64,000 nt of DNA. It comes from Streptomyces griseoloalbus (GTDB taxonomy: Bacteria; Actinomycetota; Actinomycetes; Streptomycetales; Streptomycetaceae). Made by a program: the position numbers and the translations under genes. Below the pieces are notes generated by a model. The model worked only from the letters and a program-made list of their open reading frames with translations, ran no database searches and had not been told where the DNA came from. The stretch spans positions 1 through 64,000 of the forward strand of contig BMUD01000007.1 of assembly GCA_014650015.1 (NCBI GenBank), written 5' to 3'. Numbering within the stretch: the first letter of the stretch is position 1; each line of letters opens with the position of its first letter. Shown one piece after another: positions 39,198-46,968 of the stretch.

Positions 39198-39275
39198 CGG
39201 AACCACTCGGCACGGCTCGCTGAGAACCGACTCACCTCAGTTGACCTGCACTCGGAGCGACCCGGAACCACTCGG
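39198..39275. repeat. Direct repeats next to attachment site (candidate integrase arm sites)
   Basis: CGGAACCACTCGG is present at 39198-39210 and 39263-39275, and shorter ACTCGG copies lie between them (39249-39255). They lie 28-105 bases from the attachment core, where arm-type integrase or excisionase sites occur. The same ACCACTCGGCAC recurs (inverted) at 36783-36802. Confidence 0.55.
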
Positions 39276-39302
39276 AATCACTCACCCTGCGGGGTAGGTG
39301 AT

Positions 39303-39346
39303 TTTGCATGGCAGATGTCAGGGGTTCGACTCCCCTAGGCTCCACC
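39303..39346 (+). other. Attachment site: tRNA-Ala(TGC) 3' half
   Basis: The segment starts in an anticodon loop (TTTGCAT), continues through GGCAG, a variable region, the T arm AGGGG-TTCGACT-CCCCT and the acceptor 3' strand AGGCTCCA followed by CC. The 5' half of the tRNA is absent. This is what is left of a host tRNA-Ala gene after integration; the rebuilt full tRNA should be at the other prophage end. It is not a functional tRNA here. Confidence 0.8.
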
Positions 39347-39350
39347 GGTA

Positions 39351-39390
39351 AACGCCCTCTGAACTGCGGAAACGTGGTTCAGAGGGCGTT
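39351..39390. terminator. Host tRNA terminator
   Basis: AACGCCCTCTGAAC (39351-39364) and GTTCAGAGGGCGTT (39377-39390) form a perfect 14-bp stem with a 12-base loop, directly after the tRNA 3' half. It is the original terminator of the host tRNA operon. Confidence 0.85.
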
Positions 39391-39619
39391 GTCGCGCGTA
39401 CGTGGTCCGCGCGTGTGCGCAGCACGGGGGAAGGGCGGGCGGTATTTCGGGGTCCTTGGTGCCCCCTACGCCCGCCGAGAGGGAGCTGCCCCACAGGCCG
39501 ATACCTCCGACTGCGGCGACGGCACATCGGCAGACCCGCCGAGTCCGGTCCGGGCCACGCGGCCCGTGCCTCGTGTACGACGAGATCCGCACGACGCGGT
39601 GACGTGGGCTTCGTCCTGC

Positions 39620-39988
39620 TCACGCAGTCGGGCGGGGGCCGGACAGCGGGTCCTCACGGCGCACCGTCTCGCGGTACCAGCGACCCCATGTGTCCAACTG
39701 TTCCGTGAGGGAGTCCAGGCTGTGCCCGACGTCGGTCAGCGTGTACTCGACCCGCGGCGGAACCTCCCGGTACACGGTCCGCCTCACCAGGCCATCGGCC
39801 TCCAGTTCCCTCAGCTGACGGGTCAGCATGCGCTGGGTGATGGCCGGAATCGTGCGCTTCAGTTCGCCGAAGCGGTGTGTCCCCGACACCAGCTGCTTGA
39901 GGATGGCCAGTTTCCAACGGCCCCCGAGAACCTCCATGGCGAACTCGATCGCGCAGTAATCCGGCGCGTCTTCGACGCTGGAACGCAC
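39620..39988 (-). CDS. HxlR-family transcriptional regulator
   Basis: A 122-residue winged-helix regulator. It has CAIEFAMEVLGGRWKLAILK with the cysteine conserved in redox- or ligand-sensing HxlR proteins, FGELKRTIPAITQRMLTRQL as the recognition region and VEYTLTDVGHSLDSLTEQLD at the wing. It is divergently transcribed from an MFS exporter 88 bases away and probably represses it. The 230 bases between the tRNA terminator and this gene show no other gene. Confidence 0.88.
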   Translation of the reverse strand: MRSSVEDAPDYCAIEFAMEVLGGRWKLAILKQLVSGTHRFGELKRTIPAITQRMLTRQLRELEADGLVRRTVYREVPPRVEYTLTDVGHSLDSLTEQLDTWGRWYRETVRREDPLSGPRPTA

Positions 39989-40076
39989 AGCTGACCTCCA
40001 TGGGTATACGGAGCGGTACTAGGGGACATGAAAGACCGTACTTGTCGCCCGCGTCGGTACGTACTGGACTGAGCTC

Positions 40077-41654
40077 ATGGTGAGCAGGGAGGCGTCGGTA
40101 CCGGAGCGCGCATCGAAGAAGGCACCACAGAGACCATCCGAGGACTCGACGGGGCAGCGGTGGCTGGTTCTGGCCGTGGTGTCGGGCAGCCTGTTGCTCT
40201 GCGGTATCGACCTCACTGTGCTGCACGTCGCCGTACCGAGCATGAACCGGGACCTCCAGCCCAGCGCCGCGCAGTTGCTCTGGATCGTCGATGTGTACTC
40301 GCTGGCGCTCGCCGCCCTGCTCGTCACCTGCGGCACGCTGGGGGACCGCATCGGTCGGCGTCGCATGGTGCTGAGCGGCTTCTTCACCTTCGGCCTCGCC
40401 TCCGCCGCGTGCGCCTTCTCGACGTCGACCGCGCAACTCATCGCCTCACGCGCAGCACTCGGCGCGGGCGCGGCGATGATCATGGCCTCCACGGTGGCGA
40501 TCATCAGGGTCGTGTTCACGGACGACCGCGAGCGGGCCTTCGCCATCGGTGTGTGGACCTCCGCGCACAGCGTGGGAGCGACGATCGGGCCGCTGGTCGG
40601 CGGGCTGGTCACCGAGAGGTGGGGCTGGGGCGCCGTCTTCCTGGTCAACGTTCCCGTGATCCTCGTCATCCTGGCCGTCGGCGCCCGCGTCATCCCGGAG
40701 TCGAGGAACCCCGTCCCGCGTCGCTGGGACCTGGTCGGCGTGGTGCTGTCCGTCGCCGGCTTGGCAGGCGTGGTGTACGCGCTCAAGCAGGCCGGTGAGC
40801 ACGCGGGGGTGAACGCCGCCGTCCTCGTCACGGCCGTTGGCGGGACCGCACTGCTGTACGCCTTCGTACGCCGTCAGCGACGCCTCGCGGAGCCGCTGCT
40901 GGACTTCTCCCTCTTCGGCGAACGCCGCTTCAGCACCGCCACCCTGTGCGTCATCGGCTGCTTCGGCAGCTATGTCGCCCTGCTCTTCTTCCTCACCCAG
41001 TGGCTGCAACAGGTGGGCGGTTACTCACCGTTGCACGCCGGACTCTCGTTGATGCCCCTGGCCGCCGCCAACGCCGTCGGTGCGATCACGGCGCCCTGGG
41101 CGGCGAACCGGTGGGGCAACCGCTGGGCTCTCACCGGAGCACTCTCCCTCTTCGCCGCCGCTTTCGCCGCCATCGCCGTCGTCGGCGACACCGCCCACTA
41201 CGGCATGCTCCTCTTGCCCCTGCTCGGCGCGGGATACGGCGCCGGTATCGTGATGACCCTGGGCGCCGACTCCATCATGAGCGCCGCACAGCCCGAGCGC
41301 TCCGGAGAAGCGGCCGCCATCCAGGAGACGTCCTTCGAACTCGGCGCGGGCCTCGGCGTGGCCGTCCTCGGAACCGTGCTGACCGCCGTCTACCGCACCG
41401 GCCTGCCCGCGGTACCAGGCCTCGGACCGGACGAACGCGCCACCGCCGAGGAGTCGTTCGCCGCAGCCGAGGATCTCGTGACACAGCTGCCGTCCCACAC
41501 CGCGGACGCCGTGCTGCACGCCACCCAGCAGGCCTACGACCGCGGTTTCACGGCCGTAGCGTTGATCGCGTCGGCCGGCCTCGTCGTCACCGCGTTCATG
41601 GCAGCCGTCTTGCTGCGCCCACGTGAGGCGGGGAAGCGCGCTGTCGAGGACTGA
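40077..41654 (+). CDS. MFS multidrug exporter (DHA2 family, 14 spans)
   Basis: A 525-residue drug:proton antiporter. It has 14 hydrophobic segments; motif A is GDRIGRRRMVLSGF (about 98-111), and GPLVGGLVTERWGWGAVFLV matches the antiporter motif C region. Ends with the long amphipathic C-terminal helices typical of SmvA/QacA-like pumps. Divergent from the HxlR gene. The substrate cannot be told from sequence; quaternary ammonium or hydrophobic drugs are usual for the family. Confidence 0.9.
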   Translation: MVSREASVPERASKKAPQRPSEDSTGQRWLVLAVVSGSLLLCGIDLTVLHVAVPSMNRDLQPSAAQLLWIVDVYSLALAALLVTCGTLGDRIGRRRMVLSGFFTFGLASAACAFSTSTAQLIASRAALGAGAAMIMASTVAIIRVVFTDDRERAFAIGVWTSAHSVGATIGPLVGGLVTERWGWGAVFLVNVPVILVILAVGARVIPESRNPVPRRWDLVGVVLSVAGLAGVVYALKQAGEHAGVNAAVLVTAVGGTALLYAFVRRQRRLAEPLLDFSLFGERRFSTATLCVIGCFGSYVALLFFLTQWLQQVGGYSPLHAGLSLMPLAAANAVGAITAPWAANRWGNRWALTGALSLFAAAFAAIAVVGDTAHYGMLLLPLLGAGYGAGIVMTLGADSIMSAAQPERSGEAAAIQETSFELGAGLGVAVLGTVLTAVYRTGLPAVPGLGPDERATAEESFAAAEDLVTQLPSHTADAVLHATQQAYDRGFTAVALIASAGLVVTAFMAAVLLRPREAGKRAVED

Positions 41655-41839
41655 CGGACGCGCCGGCCGGGCAGGCGCCTCAGCGACAGAGGGCGGCTGC
41701 CGGCTTCACACGGCGTCGCCACGGTCGATCCGAAGACGTACGGGGGCTGTGAGGTGTCCGCCGTCGACCTCAACCGCTGAGTGGCTGGGCGTCACACTCG
41801 TCCGGCGCCCACCTGCGGAAACGCGGCGGGAGCTGTTCT

Positions 41840-41853
41840 GTTTCACGTGAAAC
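41840..41853. other. parS site (ParB binding)
   Basis: GTTTCACGTGAAAC is the perfect 14-base parS palindrome of Streptomyces; with flanking T it matches TGTTTCACGTGAAAC. It is in the gap between convergent MFS and DUF5324 genes and overlaps the left arm of a terminator. parS sites in Streptomyces cluster around oriC. Confidence 0.9.
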
Positions 41854-41902
41854 GGCGCGGTGGGACAGGAGACACTCACGTCTCCTGTCCCACCGCGCCG
41901 TT
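41851..41902. terminator. Very long perfect bidirectional terminator
   Basis: Two 23-base arms (41851-41873 and 41880-41902; starts AACGGCGCGGTGGGAC) are exactly complementary around a 6-base loop (ACTCAC). It separates the convergent MFS exporter and DUF5324 genes. Confidence 0.9.
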
Positions 41903-41916
41903 GGTGCTCCGGCGGG

Positions 41917-42618
41917 TCAGGGTGATTCGTCGCGCCGGGAGGCCTCCTCGTCGGCCTCCTTGGCCTCGACCTCGCGATCGAGCGTGGACCGGTCACTGCC
42001 GTCCACCGACGTCAGCTGGGTTGACCCCGAGACATCCGTCGCGGCGGGCGGCTCCACCAGCCAGTCCGGATTGGCCTGCTTGTCCCACCACTTCCAGGCA
42101 GCGAAGGCACCTCCCGCCACGGCGCCCAGCATCAGGACCATCTTCGCGGCACGGCCGGCCCTCGCCCGCCGTTGCTGCCTGCGGACCAGCTTCTGGATCT
42201 GTTGGGCCGAGACCTCACCGCGCAGCGCTGCCAGTGCGGCCGCGCCGCGGGCCGCGGCCTCTTCCTTCGCGGGGCCGGCGGCGGCCACCGCCTGCTCGAT
42301 CCTCGGCCGGGAGTAGTCCGCCGCCTGCCGAGCGGCCTGGCGGGTGAGGTCGGCGGCCTGATGGGCTGCCTTGTCGACCTTCGGCGGCACACGCGTCCGG
42401 GCCTGCTCCAGATACGGCTGGACATGGGCCCCGTACTGGACGCGGGCCTGGCCGGCGGCCTGCGTCACCTTGGGCGCCAGCCGTACGCGGGCCTCCTGTG
42501 CGTAGTGCGCGGCCCTGACCTTGGCCGTGTCGGCGTAGGGCGCCACCGCTTCCGCGGCGTGCAGCACGCTGTCCTTCGCCGAACCGGTCGCGGCGCGCAC
42601 GCTGTCGATGCGGGTCAC
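41917..42618 (-). CDS. DUF5324 family protein
   Basis: A 233-residue protein starting VTRIDSVRAATGSAKDSVLH at GTG 42618 behind AGGAGGAGG. The first 140 residues are an amphipathic helical repeat rich in Ala, Gln, Arg and Lys (HAAEAVAPYADTAKVRAAHY). A single membrane span follows at about 165-182 (KMVLMLGAVAGGAFAAWKWW), then an acidic tail. The layout is that of DUF5324, conserved in Streptomyces next to ppiA. Function unknown; a peripheral stress-type protein is sometimes suggested by the LEA-like repeat. Confidence 0.8.
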   Translation of the reverse strand: MTRIDSVRAATGSAKDSVLHAAEAVAPYADTAKVRAAHYAQEARVRLAPKVTQAAGQARVQYGAHVQPYLEQARTRVPPKVDKAAHQAADLTRQAARQAADYSRPRIEQAVAAAGPAKEEAAARGAAALAALRGEVSAQQIQKLVRRQQRRARAGRAAKMVLMLGAVAGGAFAAWKWWDKQANPDWLVEPPAATDVSGSTQLTSVDGSDRSTLDREVEAKEADEEASRRDESP

Positions 42619-42956
42619 GGTTCCTCCTCCTCGGTGGCCTACGGTATTTCGACTTTCCACCCTTTTACGGATCATGCCTGTCGCCTCGCCATGGGGCATG
42701 CGCGGACGGGCATACGGGTGCCGATGGAATTGATCGATGGCGATATCGGGTGCAATCACGGATGAACCAGGGGCAACGGGAGCTTGTCGTCGACAATGCC
42801 ACGGATCGCCGCCATACGTCCCAATCTTCGAGCGACTCGGCCCGTTTTCTGCAAGCGAAACAGCCCGGTTGCCCTCCAGTGAACGGGCGCCGGGCGACTG
42901 AACGCCCCGTCCGTGCGAGGATCAGGGCATCACGGAAAGACAACGGAAGGCACATC

Positions 42957-43484
42957 GTGGCTGAGCAGCTCAACGCCACCCTGAAGACCAATCACGGCGA
43001 CATCGAGGTCCGGCTCTTCCCGAACCACGCGCCCGTCACGGTCAAGAACTTCGTCGAGCTCGCCAAGGGCGAGCGGGAGTGGACGCACCCGCAGACCGGC
43101 AAGAAGTCCACGGACAAGCTCTACGACGGCACGGTCTTCCACCGGGTGATCAGTGGCTTCATGATCCAGGGCGGTGACCCGCTGGGCAACGGCACCGGGG
43201 GTCCCGGCTACCAGTTCGAGGACGAGTTCCACCCGGACCTGCGCTTCGACAAGCCCTACCTGCTGGCGATGGCCAACGCCGGCCCGGGCACCAACGGCTC
43301 GCAGTTCTTCATCACCGTCGCCCCGACGGCGTGGCTGAACCGCAAGCACACCATCTTCGGTGAGGTCGTCGACCCCGCCAGCCAGAAGGTGATCGACACC
43401 ATCGTGTCCACGCAGACCAACCCGCGCACCGACCGTCCGGTGAACGACGTGGTGATCGAGTCGGTCGAGATTCGCGAGGGCTGA
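42957..43484 (+). CDS. ppiA: Peptidyl-prolyl cis-trans isomerase (cyclophilin)
   Basis: A 175-residue cytoplasmic cyclophilin. The catalytic and cyclosporin-binding signature is evident: VFHRVISGFMIQGGDPLGNG, YLLAMANAGPGTNGSQFFIT and LNRKHTIFGEVV. No signal peptide is present. GTG 42957 was chosen for AAGG upstream and typical start (AEQLNATLKTNHGDI). It catalyses proline isomerisation in folding. A terminator follows at 43529. Confidence 0.93.
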   Translation: MAEQLNATLKTNHGDIEVRLFPNHAPVTVKNFVELAKGEREWTHPQTGKKSTDKLYDGTVFHRVISGFMIQGGDPLGNGTGGPGYQFEDEFHPDLRFDKPYLLAMANAGPGTNGSQFFITVAPTAWLNRKHTIFGEVVDPASQKVIDTIVSTQTNPRTDRPVNDVVIESVEIREG

Positions 43485-43528
43485 GCACCTCGTCCCCGGG
43501 AGCGCCAAGGCCCTCGGAGGGAACCAAA

Positions 43529-43560
43529 CGCCCCGCTCATCCGTAAGGATGGGCGGGGCG
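43529..43560 (+). terminator. Terminator after ppiA
   Basis: CGCCCCGCTCATCC (43529-43542), loop GTAA, and GGATGGGCGGGGCG (43547-43560): a 14-bp stem with one G-T pair, followed by CTTTTCC. Confidence 0.85.
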
Positions 43561-43589
43561 GGGCTTTTCCACACGACCTAGGGGATCCC

Positions 43590-44477
43590 ATGGACGACCA
43601 GGCAGCCGGCAGCCCGCAAGACGCCCGGAGCGTCCCGGTCTGCTATCGCCACCCGGACCGTGAGACCGGGATCCGCTGCACCCGGTGCGAGCGTCCGATC
43701 TGCCCCGAGTGCATGGTCAACGCCTCGGTCGGTTTCCAGTGTCCGGAGTGCGTCAGCGGCGGCACGGGCACGGGACACGCGCCCGACGCCGCCATGCCCC
43801 GCACGATCGCCGGCGGCACCATCGCAGCCGACCCCCGCCTGCTGACCAAGGTCCTCCTCGGGATCAACATCGCGGTGTTCATCGCCGTGCACATCCGGCC
43901 GTCACTGCTGCGCGACCTCTACCTCATCGGTGAGTGGCCGCCGAAGCCGTTCCTGCCGACCGAGGGAGTGGCCGAGGGCGAGTGGTACCGCCTGGTCACC
44001 TCGATGTTCACGCACGAGGAAATCTGGCACATCGGCTTCAACATGCTCAGCCTGTGGTGGCTCGGCGGACCACTGGAACAGGCCCTCGGCCGCGCCCGCT
44101 ATCTCACCCTCTACCTGATCTCGGGTCTGGCGGGCAGCGCGCTGACCTATCTGCTGGCCTCGGGGACCACGGCCTCGCTCGGCGCGTCCGGCGCCATCTT
44201 CGGACTGTTCGGCGCGACCGCCGTACTGATGCGCCGACTCCGCTACGACATGCGGCCGATCATCGCCCTGCTCGTGATCAACCTGATCTTCACCTTCGGC
44301 TGGAGCAACATCGCCTGGCAGGCCCACATCGGAGGGCTCGTCGCCGGTGTCGTGATCGGGTACGCCATGGTCCACGCACCGCGTGAACGACGGGCACTCG
44401 TGCAGTACGGCACGTGTGCGCTCGTGCTGGCTCTGGTCGTCCTGATGACCCTGCTGAGGACGGCGCAGCTCACCTGA
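43590..44477 (+). CDS. Rhomboid intramembrane serine protease with zinc-binding N-terminus
   Basis: A 295-residue membrane protease. The N-terminal 55 residues hold CYRHPDRETGIRCTRCERPI, CPECM and CPEC, a B-box-like zinc-binding module common in actinobacterial rhomboids. Six to seven spans follow; the catalytic Ser200 lies in LGASGAIFGLFG and His246 in WQAHIGGLVAG. HEEIWHIGFNMLSLWWLG matches the HxxxN region. It cleaves membrane proteins; natural substrates in Streptomyces are not known. Confidence 0.93.
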   Translation: MDDQAAGSPQDARSVPVCYRHPDRETGIRCTRCERPICPECMVNASVGFQCPECVSGGTGTGHAPDAAMPRTIAGGTIAADPRLLTKVLLGINIAVFIAVHIRPSLLRDLYLIGEWPPKPFLPTEGVAEGEWYRLVTSMFTHEEIWHIGFNMLSLWWLGGPLEQALGRARYLTLYLISGLAGSALTYLLASGTTASLGASGAIFGLFGATAVLMRRLRYDMRPIIALLVINLIFTFGWSNIAWQAHIGGLVAGVVIGYAMVHAPRERRALVQYGTCALVLALVVLMTLLRTAQLT

Positions 44478-44486
44478 GCGCTGAGT

Positions 44487-44687
44487 TTGTCCACAGCGTG
44501 TGGCGGATCTTGTGCACCCTGTGCGCAAACATCTGTGCCCTCGGTGACTGGTCTGCGTTTGTGCAGGTCAGGAGGGGGGTGAACAGGCTTTCGGTTGCCG
44601 GTGCTTCTGTCACACCGGCGTCAACCTTCGAAGGGTTATCCACAGATCGTTGTTTGTTTTCCCCATGTGGACAAGGGCTGTGGATAA
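44487..44687. other. Cluster of four DnaA boxes
   Basis: TTGTCCACA (+, 44487-44495), TTATCCACA (+, 44636-44644), TGTGGACAA (44666-44674, minus) and TGTGGATAA (44679-44687, minus). All are perfect 9-mers of the DnaA consensus in the 281-base gap between rhomboid and crgA. It is not accompanied by dnaA/dnaN in this window, so it is not the main origin; a titration or regulatory role is more likely. Confidence 0.8.
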
Positions 44688-44701
44688 CTCAGGGGATAAC
44701 C

Positions 44702-44732
44702 CTGCCCAGAGCTGATGGACAGCTCTGGGCAG
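44702..44732. terminator. Bidirectional terminator between rhomboid and crgA
   Basis: CTGCCCAGAGCT (44702-44713) and AGCTCTGGGCAG (44721-44732) form a perfect 12-bp stem with a 7-base loop between convergent genes. Confidence 0.85.
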
Positions 44733-44758
44733 AGCAAGCGCTCACCGTGCGGCGACCG

Positions 44759-45013
44759 CTACTTCCACTGCGTCGAGACGCCGAATCCGGCGGCGATGAA
44801 CCCGAAGCCCACCACGATGTTCCAGTTCCCCAGAGCATCGAGGGGCAGTGAGCCGTCGGTGACGTAGAAGACCACGATCCAGGCCAGGCCGATGAGGAAC
44901 AGAGCGAGCATCACCGGCGCGACCCAGGCGCGGTTGGTCAGCTTCAGGGCCGTCGCCTGCTTCGCGGGCGGCGGCGTGTAGTCGGCCTTCTTGCGGATAC
45001 GTGACTTCGGCAC
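44759..45013 (-). CDS. crgA: Cell division protein CrgA
   Basis: An 84-residue membrane protein that coordinates septum formation and growth in actinobacteria. GTG 45013 starts [20 protein letters not shown], the conserved N-terminal motif, followed by two membrane spans (about 33-52 and 63-80) and the C-terminal [16 protein letters not shown]. The length equals that of known Streptomyces CrgA. It interacts with FtsZ-ring and peptidoglycan enzymes in the family. Confidence 0.95.
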   Translation of the reverse strand: MPKSRIRKKADYTPPPAKQATALKLTNRAWVAPVMLALFLIGLAWIVVFYVTDGSLPLDALGNWNIVVGFGFIAAGFGVSTQWK

Positions 45014-45154
45014 GAGGGTCTCTCCTGTCGATGCGCTGCGTGGCCGCGCAGGGAACTGGGTCGGGCTCGGGGCAGCGTACAAGGGGACTCTGAGTGCTCC
45101 CCCGGGCGTCCGTTAGCGTAGTGCTTCCGCGGCGCCGAAGGAGATAAGGGTACG

Positions 45155-45934
45155 TTGAGCAATTCTGCCGACTTCCCCGGGATGAGATCCAGTCCTGCCC
45201 GCCGACGCCGTCTCCGGCCCGTGCGGATCCTCACCGCGGGTGTGTTCGCTCTCGCGGGACTCATCTTCTTCACCAGCTTCGACACGGCCAAGGGCACCAA
45301 CATCCGCACGGACGACTCGCTGCTGAAGCTCTCCGACCTGATCCACGAGCGCAGCCGCAAGAACGGCGAGCTCGACGAATCCAACGGCGCGTTGCGCAAG
45401 GACATAGAGGCTCTCGCCGAGCGGGACGACGGCAGCACCAAGGCGGAGGACGACAAGCTCGCCGAACTGGAGAAGCGCGCCGGTACCCAGAAGCTCAAGG
45501 GCGAGGCGATCACGGTCACCCTCAACGACGCTCCGCCGGACGCCACGGCCAAGCTCCCCGGCTATCCCGAGCCGCAGCCCGACTATCTGGTCATCCATCA
45601 GCAGGACCTCCAGGCCGTGGTGAACGCGATGTGGCAGGGCGGCGCCGAGGGCATCAAGGTCATGGACCAGCGGCTGATCTCCACCAGCGCCGTGCGCTGC
45701 GTGGGCAACACCCTGATCCTCCAGGGCCGCGTCTACTCACCGCCGTACAAGATCACGGCGGTCGGGGATCCGGAGAAGCTGAAGAAGGCGCTCGCGGCCT
45801 CGCCGGCGATCCAGAACTACATGGTGTACGTCAATGTCTACGGGCTCGGCTGGAAGGTCGAGGACAACGGGCCGGTGACGCTGCCCGGCTACTCGGGAAC
45901 CGTGGACCTGCACTACGCCAAGCCCATCGAGTAG
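45155..45934 (+). CDS. DUF881 family protein
   Basis: A 259-residue protein with an N-terminal basic segment, one membrane span (about 26-42: LTAGVFALAGLIFFTSF) and an extracytoplasmic part. A coiled region (LIHERSRKNGELDESNGALR) precedes the DUF881 core: QDLQAVVNAMWQGGAEGIKV, DQRLISTSAVRCVGNTLILQ, PPYKITAVGD. The start is TTG 45155; ATG 45182 is the alternative. DUF881 proteins are often found next to division or sporulation genes in Gram-positives. It diverges from crgA by about 140 bases. Confidence 0.85.
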   Translation: MSNSADFPGMRSSPARRRRLRPVRILTAGVFALAGLIFFTSFDTAKGTNIRTDDSLLKLSDLIHERSRKNGELDESNGALRKDIEALAERDDGSTKAEDDKLAELEKRAGTQKLKGEAITVTLNDAPPDATAKLPGYPEPQPDYLVIHQQDLQAVVNAMWQGGAEGIKVMDQRLISTSAVRCVGNTLILQGRVYSPPYKITAVGDPEKLKKALAASPAIQNYMVYVNVYGLGWKVEDNGPVTLPGYSGTVDLHYAKPIE

Positions 45935-45986
45935 GAGCCGTACGTGAAGGGAAGCCCGCCGCGATCACGTACCGACCGTGTTCCTG

Positions 45987-46000
45987 GTTTCACGTGGAAC
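45987..46000. other. Degenerate parS site
   Basis: GTTTCACGTGGAAC differs in one position from the perfect parS 14-mer. This variant is known among Streptomyces ParB sites. It is intergenic, between the DUF881 gene and the small membrane gene. Confidence 0.75.
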
Positions 46001-46171
46001 AAGCCCGGACATCGAGGCGATCGGCCCTGAGCCACGTACCCGTGGGTACTCGCGGCCGGTCCCGTCCGGCCCCCACGGAGCCTGTGGAGGCCGGGAAACC
46101 GGAGGCGTCGCGCCGTTAGTCTGTTGGCGTACGGCGTGGGTCTGGTGCCGTGGTACGACGGAAGGGACGGC

Positions 46172-46333
46172 ATGTACAGCTGGATCTGGCGGCATCTGCC
46201 GGGGAACGGATGGGTGAGGGCACTCATCTCACTCGTGCTGATCATCGCCGTGGTCTACATCCTCTTCCAGTACGTCTTTCCGTGGGCCGAGCCGCTGCTG
46301 CCCTTCAACGATGTGACGGTGGACAACCAGTGA
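46172..46333 (+). CDS. Small conserved membrane protein
   Basis: A 53-residue protein starting MYSWIWRHLPGNGWVRALIS at ATG 46172 behind GGAAGGG. One membrane span (about 18-38) is followed by PWAEPLLPFNDVTVDNQ. Its stop overlaps the trpG/pabA-type start (GTGA). A short gene of this kind is regularly found before pabA in Streptomyces; function unknown. Confidence 0.75.
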   Translation: MYSWIWRHLPGNGWVRALISLVLIIAVVYILFQYVFPWAEPLLPFNDVTVDNQ

Positions 46334-46968
46334 GCGCGCGCATTCTCGTCGTCGACAACTACGACAGCTTCGTCTTCAACCTGGTCCAGTACCTGTACCA
46401 GCTGGGCGCCGAGTGCGAGGTCCTGCGCAACGACGAGGTCTCCACGGGACATGCCCAGGACGGTTTCGACGGGGTGCTGCTGTCCCCGGGCCCCGGCACC
46501 CCCGAGGAGGCCGGCGTCTGCGTGGACATGGTGCGGCACTGCGCGTCCACCGGCGTGCCGGTCTTCGGCGTCTGCCTCGGCATGCAGTCGATGCAGGTGG
46601 CGTACGGGGGTGTCGTGGACCGTGCGCCCGAGCTGCTGCACGGCAAGACCTCGCCGGTGGAGCACGGGGGCAAGGGGGTCTTCGCGGGCCTGCCCTCCCC
46701 GTTCACGGCGACCCGCTACCACTCGCTGGCCGCCGAGCCGGCCACGGTGCCGGCGGAGCTGGAGGTCACGGCCAGGACGCCGGACGGCATCGTGATGGGG
46801 CTGAGGCACCGTGAACTGCTGGTCGAGGGCGTGCAGTTCCATCCCGAGTCGGTGCTGACCGAGCACGGGCACCGGATGCTGGCCAACTGGCTGGTGGAGT
46901 GCGGCGACGAGGGCGCGGTGGCGAGGTCGGCGGGGCTCGCCCCGGTGGTGGGCAGGGCCACGGCGTGA
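46330..46968 (+). CDS. Glutamine amidotransferase, anthranilate/aminodeoxychorismate synthase component II
   Basis: A 212-residue class I glutamine amidotransferase that makes ammonia for anthranilate or 4-amino-4-deoxychorismate synthesis. The N-terminus ILVVDNYDSFVFNLVQYLYQ, oxyanion loop LLSPGPGTPEEAG, nucleophile Cys82 in FGVCLGMQSM, and VQFHPESVLTEHG with the catalytic His and Glu are all present. No synthase large subunit is adjacent, so trpG versus pabA cannot be settled. GTG 46330 overlaps the previous stop, and the stop overlaps the sortase start. Confidence 0.93.
   Translation: MSARILVVDNYDSFVFNLVQYLYQLGAECEVLRNDEVSTGHAQDGFDGVLLSPGPGTPEEAGVCVDMVRHCASTGVPVFGVCLGMQSMQVAYGGVVDRAPELLHGKTSPVEHGGKGVFAGLPSPFTATRYHSLAAEPATVPAELEVTARTPDGIVMGLRHRELLVEGVQFHPESVLTEHGHRMLANWLVECGDEGAVARSAGLAPVVGRATA

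Noticed and set aside
37674-39206. Leftward open frame of 510 codons
   Set aside because: Antisense to the integrase, which carries all catalytic residues.
39303-39346. Functional tRNA gene
   Set aside because: Only the 3' half is present; the 5' half with D arm and 5' acceptor strand is missing, so it is an attachment site.
44487-44687. Chromosomal oriC
   Set aside because: Only four boxes and no dnaA, dnaN or gyr genes in the window; too small for a Streptomyces oriC.
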